A DNA stretch of 64,000 nt from Lunularia cruciata (Eukaryota; Streptophyta; Marchantiopsida; Lunulariales; Lunulariaceae), in contig OX419760.1 in NCBI GenBank assembly GCA_948567375.1, forward strand, positions 28,768,001-28,832,000, in the 5' to 3' direction. The notes under the pieces are model-generated. The model ran no database searches. It saw only the letters and a list, made by a program, of their open reading frames with translations, and was not told the origin of the DNA. Positions 36,674-47,565 of the stretch are shown in pieces. Position 1 is the stretch's first letter. Every line of letters begins with the position of its first letter. Both the position numbers and the translations under genes were made by a program.

Positions 36674-37262
36674 GTGATTATGACACCCAAATCAAAGAGT
36701 AAGAAGGCTACAAAGTATCAAACCAGTCATGCTGATGTAGAGGGCCTGAAAGTTACTGAACATAGTGTTGAAATTGATCTTGTGTTTGTACTTGTATGTC
36801 TATTCTGTTGGTTTTGGGTAGGAAAACCAAGGTGGGAGTTAAAAGAAAAGCTACCAAACATGCTATGTATTTCTCTTGTTTTTTAGTTTATATGTACATG
36901 AAACATTTAAATGATCAACATTCATGGCTTGTTTTGAATTAGAAGGGAGTTTGTTCTTTCATATCATAAAGTCTATTGTTGAGGTCATCATTGACAATGT
37001 ACTATTTCACCTTGATGATATGGAAGGTGCCTCTCATCCAACTGCTCTCTCCTTATTCAGAAACTATAAAGATGATGGCAAAGAAGACTATCAAACTCAA
37101 CCTCACTTAAATTGTTGTGTGACAATCAAGACACCAAAATGTTTCTCCCTCCTTGTTGGAGTTGTGGCACTTGGAGCATCTTTTTGTCTAGGTTCTTGTA
37201 TGGTGCAACTTGTTTATGATGAAACTGGTCATGCCATTTATAATGGTTGTAATGAAAAATAG
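36674..37262 (+). pseudogene. Unidentified ORF pair, possible gene fragment
   Basis: Two neighbouring plus-strand frames are protein-like but not recognised. One starts MTPKSKSKKATKYQTSHADV (36680). The other (36924-37262, 112 codons) includes DDMEGASHPTALSLFRNY and a hydrophobic stretch, SLLVGVVALGASFCLGSC, that could be a membrane segment. Downstream to about 38620 are further short open stretches with stops (for example VHCFLCGKTFWLEFQL near 37500). Either a decayed host gene or unclassified transposon coding sequence. Confidence 0.3.
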
Positions 37263-38769
37263 CTTTAGGTTATACTCACATTGCATGCATTATTTGCCTA
37301 GAGATTATTGCAAAAGTGATGGAAATAGTCTTGGACTACTAAGTTGCATTGGCTTGTTTGACTTTGCATTGAATGTTCTATCTTGAGATTCATGTTTGCT
37401 TTGAGTTTAGATGTACTCTATATTACTTTTAGTTAGTGGTAGTCCCTTTGTTTGACCGGCACACTAGACAATTAATGTTTAATCATCTCACCAAGTTTAC
37501 GGTGCATTGTTTCCTTTGTGGAAAGACCTTTTGGTTGGAGTTTCAACTTATGGTGATTGTTCAATGACAATAAGTATTTAAGAGCTAGTCACTCATGTTT
37601 CCTTAATTCTTTGATTTGACTTTAATGCGGTGTGCACCAAGTTGATCTCATGATGCAAGAAGTCTTTCATGACATCCTCAATGAAAATTTCTATCCAACC
37701 TTGACTACTTTGATTGAGCACCTTTGAAGGCAGTAGACATTGTTAGCTAACATGCAATCAAAGTGTCCCAAAGTGTGCAATACACATTGGCTATCAATAT
37801 ATTCATTTGCTTAGTGGCTGGTTGCAAACATCATTCTCCTTTTAGAGTATTTTGACTCCAATTAAGCCTCAATGCCTTTATGTACTCTAGAGCAAGTTTT
37901 GTGGGTTTTCTTGTTTTCTATTCAAGACTTTGCTCACAAAATCGTGAGAGTGTTCATATCTTTGTAGGGTCTAACTACATTACTATCTATGTAGCATGCT
38001 AAACTTGTTTTGCTTTTTTGACACTTGTTGTCAAATGATAAGAATAACCGGTCCACACTCTAAGCAACAGTTTGCTCTGGTTGACTGCTCTTCTATTGGG
38101 GTTTGTGGATTATACATATTGACTCATGCTCATGCTTGCTCCACTCTTGACAGTCTAAGCGTATAGGTTTTTGACAACCTTCCTTCTCTTCTAGCATATG
38201 CTATTCAAATGATTTGTAATTAGTTTTGCAAATTTATTTGTTTGAGCAACAAGTGTCATTTATGCCATTGTTGCTAAATGTGATAATCATAACAATGCCA
38301 TCAACAAGTTACCTCTTGTTTTACCTATGCAATTGGTTTAGATTGATATGCAAGCATTCAATTAAATCATTAGTCAGTACATACTATACCTTCTCATTAA
38401 ATTGGACGCAAATGATATTAATCAATCTAGAAATGATTTTACTTTATTGTGTTGTGCATATAAAGAAGAGCCTCAATTCAAAACAACACTCATGGGTGTG
38501 AAGAATGGACTACCTATTTTGAAAATGCTTGGAATGCAAGAAGATACTTTGACCAATTTCCAAACTCCTAGCTTTTTATGGAAACCTTACGTTTGTATTC
38601 CCCAATACTATTGTTGTTGAATCTAATTTCTTTGTCATTGGTTGGGAGAAAGATGAGTATCATATGTCTTTGACTGACTTTTTGTTAGAAGGAATCTTAC
38701 ATTTCAAGCAATTTGATAGACTTAGGTTGCTTTGTGCATCATTTTAAACCAATTTGGGATTGATTTAGA
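37263..38769. other. AT-rich sequence with broken reading frames
   Basis: Possible continuation of the decayed coding region at 36674-37262. No complete gene seen. Confidence 0.25.
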
Positions 38770-39170
38770 GGATTTATGATTATTCTTATATTTCCCATAA
38801 TTATGGTTAAATTTTGCACTAAAATAGCTTATTTATGGAATTTATGGGAGTTCCCATACATGTCAAGGGTTGATGATCAATATTCAAAGTTTTTTAAGTG
38901 TAGTTTTACATTACATTTAATGGTTACATGACCAAATATCCTATACGAGAGTTAATGAAAAGAGCTTATTTATGGGATTTATGAGCATTCTTATATTTCC
39001 CATAAATAAGGTTGAATTTTGCCATAAAATAGCTTATTTATGGAATGTATAGGGAATTCCCATACATGTCAAGGGTTGATGATCAATATTCAAAGTTTTT
39101 TAAGTGTAGTTATAGATTACATGGTTACATGACCAAATATCCTATATGAGAGTTAATGAAAAGAGTATAA
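38770..39170 (+). repeat. ~205-bp tandem duplication
   Basis: Units 38770-38974 and 38975-39170 share CATACATGTCAAGGGTTGAT, GATCAATATTCAAAG and GTTACATGACCAAATATCCT. Within each unit the motif TTAT(A/T)TTTCCCATAA and AGCTTATTTATGG(A/G)AT recur. Confidence 0.8.
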
Positions 39171-41085
39171 TAGAAAGTATTAATTTCTTAATAAGGGAAA
39201 TGTAATTTTTGAGGATTATTGAATTAAGAAATTATAAATTTGGAATCCAATGCAACTAAGGCTTCAAAACTTGATGATAAATTATAAAATATAATTTAAG
39301 AATGTAAGATATAGATCTTTCAAGAAATAAATTATTTTCTTAAAATTGTATTCTTCATGGAATTTGACCTATCAATAGATTCTTTTACTACAAATTTAGA
39401 ATATGAATAATTTTATAAAAAACTATGCTACAAAATGCTTTGAATATAGATAGATATATTCAAACATAATATTTGTCTATAGTTCTTCAAAAAAACATAT
39501 GGTGATTTAAGTAGTTATACTAATTTATGTAATTGATGATTTTGGTAATCAATTTAATAAAGATAAATCTGGAAAATAATACTTTTTGTGTTGCTAAGAA
39601 GTGTAGATTCAGTATAATTTTATATTAAAATAATCTTACTAGTATATTAAGATCAATCTATTGAATATATTAGAGGTGGATATATATGAATCAAAGTAAG
39701 AGGATTAGACTAAACTTATATTGGTGGTAATTATTGGGTAGGTATTGGAAATCATGAATTCTATATGGACAAAACTTCTCACTAGTAAGTTCTAGTTTTT
39801 CTATACTTTATTTGTAATTAAGTTATTTTTTTATGGTAAATGATATCCTTTATCCTTCTTTAAATTAATTCACACTATTTGCCGTACAAGACACTTATTA
39901 TGACACAATTTTCAAGCATTTTATATGAATTTAGTGATCCTTAGTTCTAAGCATTGTTATGCTTGATTGATCAAACTTGTACTTTGATGTAATGAAGGTA
40001 CCTAAACCTCTTATACAATTTATTATTCATGAAAAATCATATTCTTTGTACTTCTTCTTTTCAATTGAATGTACTCTCTTTCAGATCAAGAGATAGTAAT
40101 TCTCTCACAACTTATCATAAACAAGAACAACTACTTTATCTCTTGTTAGTGATTAGATATCCAAACCTCCATGTAAAATAAGAATTGTATAAAGCCTACT
40201 AATGTTCTCATGTAGTTCAAGCAATTTTAAGCCTATTAGTGTTAGCATGTATTAATATTATGCAAGTTTTGAAGCAAACATGCTGCAATATAATACAATT
40301 ACAATAGTAAGTATCATAAGTTGGTTAGTATTGAAGATAGATGTAGAATGTATATTATATATTATAAAATGTATGTTGGGTTTCATATAGGATGATACAT
40401 GTAAGATGCATAGTTGACGTTCTTTGAACTTGTTTAATAGAAGTGTTTTACAAGTTACCATACTAACATGCAATGTTGAATACAATTCAATATGTTTAAA
40501 GGTATGAAGTGCTTATTTGATGTACTTTGGGCAGTTGGTGTGTATTGGAAATGCCTTGCAAGTTATAAGACTAACATAATATGCTTGGTTTATATCAATT
40601 TGTTGATATTATTATTGAGAATTTTCATGATGAAAAGGATGAAGAAGTACAATTGAAGTGAGATTTATCCTCTTGAACTATCTTTCTGAATTAAAATATC
40701 AAACTTTATCTGGAATTAAAAACTATCTGTAATTTATGCTTTAATTAGTTTAATATACTATATAATTAACATGAAATAGAAACATAACTTAAAAGGAGAC
40801 AGTTCTTTTCACAAAATTGAACAAAACATACATTTTTTTAATTGACTCAATATAAATAAAGTTATTTGTGCATTATCTTCTATAAGCTTGTCTCTTGGTT
40901 GTGATCAATATTACCATACTTAGTTCATCTAAGATGGTAGTTCACTTGAGATTCAGTTCTTTGGTTGAGTGATTTTCTCTGACACACTTATTACTGATCA
41001 AATCAAAATCTAGAAAAAATACTTTGATCAAGGAGATAAATTTAAAAATTTAGAATTTGTTCTCTTTACCAATATGGATAAAAAT
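39171..41085. other. AT-rich intergenic sequence
   Basis: No gene or recognisable element seen. Confidence 0.3.
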
Positions 41086-41086
41086 G

Positions 41087-41172
41087 TGTTCTTGTCAATA
41101 ATGAAACATATTATTCCTTATGGATACAAATTTGTTCTTGTCAATAATGAAACATATTCTTCCTTATGGACA
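41087..41172 (+). repeat. 46-bp-period tandem duplication
   Basis: 41087-41126 and 41133-41172 both read TGTTCTTGTCAATAATGAAA and on to TTCCTTATGGA(T/C)A. They lie inside a 97-codon open frame with no recognisable product, which is probably chance. Confidence 0.7.
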
Positions 41173-41934
41173 TCACTTGAGATATTCAAGAAAATTATTT
41201 TTGATGATCTAGGTGCTCAAATTTTTTCCTGTAAAGAATTAATAATTTTCAAGATAAAAATCCTCATTAACAAGTTTTATAAAACCCTTGGAGAAAGCTC
41301 CCTGTATGAGATTCTCAAAGCAAGCTCGTCAAGACTCCAACAAATGATTGATTTGATATTCAAATGAGTTTGGAATGACTTTTATCATTGAAAATGATCT
41401 AAACTAGTAAATGGAATTAGCACCATCATGATTCATATCATTGACCTGCTTTGTTCAATATAAAATTATGTGCTATAGTGATACATGGATATGATTATAT
41501 GCACTAAAATGATAGTCTTTTGGGGTTCTGTTACTGAAACATAAGCTTCATATCTTTGTTTACATTAAGGTTGCAACTTTGTTGTTGGAAAACTTGTGAA
41601 AATATGCCACACGCATCTGAGTTGACTTAGATAACATTAGTTCTATATCACTTATCTTTGTGGTCTGTTGCCTCCAAAGGCAAGTGAGTTTATTACTAAG
41701 ATGGAAAGATATGTGTTTTATTGCCATCAAAGGCATGTGAATTCAGTTTTAAGGTGGATCCATAGCCAGAGAACCGAAATAAACAGCGCGGTGATAGCGG
41801 CCATTATTTTCTGTCACCATCAACAACAAGGGAGTTTAGTATTAGGGTGGGATAGGCAGGCATCTTAAACCCGTAGATAGAGTGTGTTAATAGGCAGCGT
41901 TCTCCTTGACAGTTAATCTCTTTATATTATAATA
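41173..41934. other. End of the AT-rich block
   Basis: No gene seen. Around 41670 and 41723 a short motif (TTGCC..CAAAGGCA(A/T)GTGA) is repeated. CpG content rises again from about 41780. Confidence 0.25.
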
Positions 41935-42045
41935 GATTACGATTCCGGCTCTGGCGATCTTTAGCGGCAGTCGGGTTCAAATGTTCCGGCCCAACGCAGA
42001 CGGGCAGGGCTAAGCACTTTGCGGCAAAGGCAAAGACTGGGTCGA
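41935..42045 (-). repeat. Boundary repeat, inverted copy R
   Basis: On the minus strand: CTTTGCCGCAAAGTGCTTAG, ACATTTGAACCCGACTGCCG, CTAAAGATCGCCAGAGCCGG and AATCGTAATCTATTATAAT. Same unit as 4840-5050 and 5205-5380, in opposite orientation, at the right edge of the AT-rich block. Confidence 0.65.
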
Positions 42046-42595
42046 TGGGGGCACTTTTTGCCAAAGTAGGGGACTAAGTTAGAACCCAAAATGGTCTCCG
42101 CGAATCCTTTCATTGTGTCCGACCGACTAGTGTGCCTATAACAAAATCCACCACTGTAATTCTCCATAAAAAAGTAGAGCTGTGCGCCAAATTATGCATT
42201 AGAGGATGAAGCTCTAAGAGTATCCTGATACCTAGACATTTTAACAGACAGAGAGGCCTGCTAAAATGCTACTGTATCCATAGATTAACCAACCGGGAAT
42301 CAAAAAGATCCTTTATGTCTTCGATTTTCTTTCAAATAACCATAAACCGAAAAGTATTTTGCATCATAGACAAGTTGAAAATGCAGAAAAATACATTATT
42401 GCCTAAAATGCTAAGAAGCACGTAAAACAACTTTAAGCCTACACTCATTAAGGTCCAACTGGAGTACAAACAAACAAGACATAAGACCAACTTCACATTT
42501 GAGGAACCTGGGCTCCTATGTGTTGTCAACTCTCAACTGAAAAGAAACTTCCATCTTGGCATTTCATAAAGTATTTCTCCTATAATGCATAATTG
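42046..42595. other. Intergenic sequence
   Basis: No gene seen. Confidence 0.25.
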
Positions 42596-42650
42596 ATGGG
42601 GTCTTCCCATCCTTCGTGTTTTCTACGCGGTCGCCTTTCCTACAATATGG
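42596..42650 (+). mobile_element. LINE 3'-tail fragment, plus orientation
   Basis: GATGGGGTCTTCCCATCCTT followed by TTTTCTACGCGGTCGCC: the same tail as the minus-strand copies at 5785, 6565 and 45579, here in the opposite orientation. Confidence 0.55.
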
Positions 42651-44510
42651 GCCCACTTGGCGAAAAGCTTACTCCACTACTCGCAATGATTGATAGCTGC
42701 ATACATTACTTCGCATCAAGCTAGGCACGTTGCAAAAGTTGCGCATGTGCCCGACTCCAATTGCAAAACAAGAAGTACGGCAGTTCTTCGAGAGGACGAT
42801 GTCTTCTGGCGTCCTCCTCGCGTGATGTTGGTTTAGAAGTTTTGTAGATTTAACAACAACATTAGGGGGTTTCAGAAATAGGTTTGACGGATGTCTACGG
42901 GATAAATAACAAACTTCGTAACTATTTTTAGTGAACTCTGTAGGGAGATGAGGTGCTAATAAATGAACGCTTCATAAATGATTATACGGTATATCACATG
43001 CAATTTGCATTCATTTATAAAAATCAGACGCTATACTATAGATGTTTAGGAGTTCCGTAGTGAAATAAATGATTGTCAAAAGAGATGATGTGGCTTCTTG
43101 AGAGAGTTGCCACGTTTTTCTGGTGGGTGATTCTTAGAGTGGAATTTATGAAATTTTTTGGCGGATCCAAAATTCCGCTCTCAACTATTCAAATTCAAAT
43201 TCACCATCTGCAAATGCGAATGTTGTGCAAATGCTCTTGTCAGTAAACTAAACCGGTGGGTTTTGTAGTTTTGCATTGGTGTGTTGGTTCATATCCATAT
43301 ATATTACTGTGGTGAGGGAGATAGCGTGAGTTATGGAAAATGATTTGCGTCATCTTACGGCAACCAAGAAATTAATTGGAGATCAAAGAATTTTACTTCA
43401 AAAAGGCAACAAAAATTTAGCAAAATACTGATTACAATGTAGGTTCATATTTGGATGCAAAATCACCTTACGCTATCAAACAACTACCCACGGCAATGAG
43501 CGTCAACCAGCGGCAACCAGCGGCATACTATTTCTCTTGATGTACCTATCAATGTCTTGATCCGACCAAAGGCAACTTTGATTTGAGACCCGTTGTGGTT
43601 GGGAAAGAATCCCGTGCAATAGATATGTGATTTCAACATGGGGGAACTGCAAACCCAAAGCATATTTCCTCTCTCAAGATATTAGATTATCCAACTCAGC
43701 TTATGGTGATGTGGAAAGTAGAAAATGATGGTATCTATTTCTAGAATTCTGATGCAAAATACGTTTTGGGCGGCGATGGATTGATGGATGAAACTTGTAG
43801 AGATACCCTCAAGGAGTTATGGGAACTGGGAACTTCCAAATTGGAGGACCTTGGAAGTACTAATAAATTGTGGTATAAGTAAAGTTAGTATTCCACTCTA
43901 AGGACCTTAGGGATCTATAGGATATGCAATTGGACCAAATTCTTGATGGTATTCCACGATATGTAGGTAGTTTCACGTTGGTTTCAAGTTCAAGCTACCC
44001 ATCCCCTTTTGCATCCATTTAGATTGCATCTTCAACAACATAGCTCAGTAACAGCTAGGGGGACTTGGATGCAAGAGCATCCAAGTCAGGAAAGTTTGCA
44101 ATGGAGTTCTATCGTGCATTTCCCAAGAATGTAAGCACTTCAAGGGAATTTCATAAGAATTAACCATTCTTTTCTAAAGAATACATTTAAGTATCCTAAG
44201 AATGTGATCATCATACTCGTTGTGTATGTTAAATCAGTACTTTATGTACAAATCATTAACTGATGGTCATTCCCCGAGAAAAAAAGCACAAATGAAAGTT
44301 TGTAATCCAACAGATAGAAGGATTCTAAGCTCGTGGGACGACAGAGAAGAGATAACATATTTGAAATATTACAAGCCTCTTAAGAGGACAGCACGTCATT
44401 CGACCAGCATCAACCAGCGGCAGCGCGTCATTTGACCAGCATCAACTAGCGGCAACCTGCATGTATGGGCGCCAATGAGATTTGAGCTTTGAGCACCATT
44501 GAGTGGCTAC
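42651..44510. other. Intergenic sequence
   Basis: No gene recognised. The motif (A/C)CAGCGGCA(A/G) recurs at 43490-43530 and 44405-44455. Confidence 0.25.
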
Positions 44511-44600
44511 GGGCAACGACAAGCAACAACAAGCAGCGACGAGCAACGACAAGCAGCGACGAGCAACGACAAGCAACAACGAGCAGCGACGAGCAACGAC
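44511..44600 (+). repeat. Decamer minisatellite, nine units
   Basis: Nine consecutive 10-bp units of consensus RAGCARCRAC (first unit GGGCAACGAC), exactly in register from 44511 to 44600. A period of 10 does not keep a reading frame, so a protein repeat is unlikely. Confidence 0.9.
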
Positions 44601-44660
44601 AAGAAAAATCACATTTCATCCTAAATTAACATTTTAAATCCTATATAAATTGTGTTCCCG

Positions 44661-44820
44661 CTCGTCTAGTGCATAAATTTGTCAACTTTTGATTACCATG
44701 GGTATTCTCAAACACCATGGATGCTCCTTTGGTGGCCTTGGTCGTCTAGTGCATAAATTTGTCAAATTTTGATTACCATGTGTGTTCTCTTTGGTGGCCG
44801 CCACTTTCACTCTAACCCTA
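44661..44820 (+). repeat. 80-bp tandem duplication
   Basis: 44661-44700 and 44741-44780 both read TCGTCTAGTGCATAAATTTG and on to TTTTGATTACCATG. CTTTGGTGGCC follows in both. Confidence 0.8.
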
Positions 44821-45578
44821 AACGACAAACTTTATTAACCCTAATAGGTAATCAATGCACTACGGAGTGATAACGGAAAATTCCTTATTCCTTATTTTCT
44901 ACGAACCAACTCATATGGAGTGTGCTAATAATAAGGAACTTGGTCTGAACTCCGTAACAATACCTTTTCTACCCCTAGTCACACACCGTACCCATTTAGT
45001 CAATGCTTCGTAACTATCTATATGAAAAGTTAAGAAACTTTGTATAACTATTTTTGAAACCCTCTATTGTAACCCCTTCCTCACGAAGTGTAAGTAGACT
45101 CCCTGAACTGGACGTGGGATCAACACCTTTAGACAACTTCAGTCAAAAAGATCTATAGGGGTACACACTCGATGCATGAATGGAAGATAGTATGTATGAT
45201 TCACTCTGGAGTAAACGCGATGACACTTCGAAAGGTGAATAGTGATAGAAATTTGTTGACGTTCAAACGGAATTCAACTTGGTACGGAGGGAGGAGTCTT
45301 GGTTGAAGGCGCGCGACGCTGAAGGTGGTCACCATGACTGTCACTTTACATGGCGAAACGACTCGATGTTTGAACAAATAGATAAGGTTATATTTCCTGT
45401 ATCCAGCAATATCGAGTAGTGAGCTGATAACCTCACCGCAGGGTCACAGGCCAAAGATCATCTTAACTTGTAAAAACTTAACTAGTATCCGAAATGCGAG
45501 CGACCTGACCGTTCCCTTGGATTAGGACCTCCTCCCGCTCCCTTAACTTTATAGGAAACTAAACGGGATGGTGCACTG
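44821..45578. other. Intergenic sequence
   Basis: No gene seen. Normal CpG content. Confidence 0.25.
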
Positions 45579-46345
45579 CAAGAGAAAAAGGCGACCGCAT
45601 AGGAAAAAAGAAGGATGGGAAGACCCCATCAAGCCGTACAAGGGGGAGACAAAAAAGGTAACATGGGGCTAAGCCCCCAATAGAGTCTGTATGAGAAATC
45701 TGCACTACCGCACCTAAGATATCCGAGCTATGCAAGTCGTACGGTCTACACACAACTGGAGCATCCGAAGAAACATCACCTAATGTGATTGCTCTCCTAT
45801 GGATTGCACCAGCCACTGCACTCTGTAGAGCAATGGACACACGCTGTCTAAAGTAAGCTACAAAGTATGAGAGTGAGAGTGGTACCCCCTGACGCCTAAC
45901 ATGATAAGCTCTCGTGCACTCCTTGACAAATGTGTCAAATGCCATGTCCATTGCTCCCATATAACTCCAAGGCTAGAGGAACAAAGAGGTGACCTCGCTG
46001 CATGCCACTATACTTGGAGACCTTGCGACCTGCTGCTGCACTCGCCGCCCATCCAGGGGGATGGGTAATCACTCCTTCCGAAACCGTATCCCGAGTAGGG
46101 TCCGTGATCATGACCTCCACTATTGTCACTTGATCATCTCGGACCAAGTATAAGTCTGCCCTGACACATGTCGTCTACAATGCATACGAACGCTCCCTCC
46201 AAGCCAAGTAAGCTCCCTGCGACGCTCCTTGCAAGTGCGGAAGTGCAACAGATGGTGCGACGTTGCTCATGCTGTCAACGGAGGAAAGTTGTAGTTGTGA
46301 TCTTTGGCCTATGGTTGGCCTGTAACCGGGGTGCGGTGAATTTAA
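45579..46345 (-). mobile_element. LINE-like C-terminal copy, least decayed
   Basis: On the minus strand, across one stop and one frameshift: HPGYRPTIGQ, SSVDSMSNVAPSVALPHLQG, AYLAWRERSYAL, VRADLYLVRDDQVTIVEV, TDPTRDTVSEGVITHPPGWA, KVSKYSGMQRGHLFVPLALE, then CTRAYHVRRQGVPLSLSYFV and RVSIALQSAVAGAIHRRAI. The last blocks resemble the C-terminal end after the RT of some LINE-like elements. The 3' tail is at 45579-45720. It is 5'-truncated near 46345, as is usual for LINE insertions. CpGs are retained, so it is younger than its relatives at 6565 and 8936. Confidence 0.65.
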
Positions 46346-47565
46346 CGAAACCCTGCAAGTGAGGTTATCGGCTCCCCATCGAGTATACAACTGAATTAGC
46401 ATTTAGAAAAACTTTGGGGTGGTATAGTCAGAAAGTCATAAGTTGTTCAGTAGTAGAATCAACCTTGTCTAGCGTATCTACTGTATACGCCAGAAATGTA
46501 CAGACGGGTGGACCGTTGGACTGAAATGGGGGCGAACACGGTGATGACCGCGGAGGGGGAAACACGACGGATGGTCAATCCCACGGTCAGGGAGTCAGAT
46601 GCATTAAGATTCCAGGAACAATGACTTGAGATTCATTGAGCCCTCTGAAGGGGACACGCGGGCACGAGGAAGACTTAGTGGCAGAAGCAGCGTAGACCGG
46701 CTGCTGCTCTGCCAAAGTCATGGTGGCTGCCACCATTGTAGGGGAACCACCAAAGAAGAGGAGGCGAGGAACTGATGAAGAAAGAGGAGTGCTGCTAAGG
46801 GGGAGGTGAAACCAGTGCATAGTATCGAGGTTTTGAGAAGAAGAAGAAGAGGAAGTAGGGAGTTTTGTCACGGGGAGGAGCGTCTAGAAGCGGAGGAGAA
46901 ATTGACAGTTTAGAGGGACTGCAAAAAGAGGAGAGCGGGGGGGGGGGGTTGTGTGGGGAAGGAGAGTGTCACACAGGAGCATGCGGGCCATAATATTCGT
47001 CGGGGGCCAGGGGTTCGATCCCTGCGAGAAGAATAGGCCACGCATTCATGTCCGGGCTATAATCATTCCAATTTGTCATCACGAGAGGGACTTTATTATA
47101 TAGAAATGAATAGCTCGAGTGCGGAGCTGACGGTGAAGGGGGGAGTATAAGGCGACATTGCACTGTGCGAGGAAGGAACGGGATACGAGCGAATTGATGT
47201 AGTTTAACTTTTTATTTTATTTTATCGGGAACCGGCACTGCTTGTTACGATAAGTGTTTGCAGTGTTCGCTGTTACGCGTGTTTTGAGATAGGAAGGACA
47301 GGAGCAGAGAAAAGGAGAGGAGAGGAGAGGTGGGAAACTACTCGAGTCGTCTTACACAAACGCTCCCGACTGACAGGAGTTTATGGATTTCAGGTCACAG
47401 TTTTCTAGTCTCGACGGAATCACGCTTGTCGCAGAAGTGATTGGCCAGTTGAAAGTTGTCCTTGTAGCGGAAGAATAGGACGCTCTGGTTGAGCGGAAGC
47501 TGCTCTGATTGCAAGGTGATTACTGTCCTCCTGGACGAAGAGGCAGTATCTGCGTTGCAGGGAGA
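46346..47565. other. Intergenic region and THIM upstream region
   Basis: Contains an unassigned Ser-rich minus-strand frame (46587-46871), a run of ten or more G at 46938-46948 and a GGAGA-rich tract at 47310-47331 (GGAGAGGAGAGGAGAGG). The THIM promoter should lie in the last few hundred bases; no TATA box is obvious. Confidence 0.3.
46587..46871 (-). CDS. Unassigned Ser-rich ORF
   Basis: 94 codons starting MTKLPTSSSSSSQNL. The Ser/Leu/Pro-rich, acid-poor start is the kind of composition seen in plastid targeting peptides, and the ORF would be divergent from THIM. No downstream exon or conserved domain was found, so it may be chance. Confidence 0.2.
   Translation of the reverse strand: MTKLPTSSSSSSQNLDTMHWFHLPLSSTPLSSSVPRLLFFGGSPTMVAATMTLAEQQPVYAASATKSSSCPRVPFRGLNESQVIVPGILMHLTP

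Noticed and set aside
41074-41367. 97-codon ORF spanning the 46-bp duplication
   Set aside because: The duplication shifts frame between its units and there is no recognisable protein feature.
44511-44600. CRISPR-like array
   Set aside because: Units are contiguous 10-mers with no spacers, in a plant nuclear context.
47008-47024. tRNA T-arm (CAGGG-GTTCGAT-CCCTG)
   Set aside because: The arm is perfect, but there is no acceptor-stem pairing, A box or anticodon arm at the expected upstream distance.
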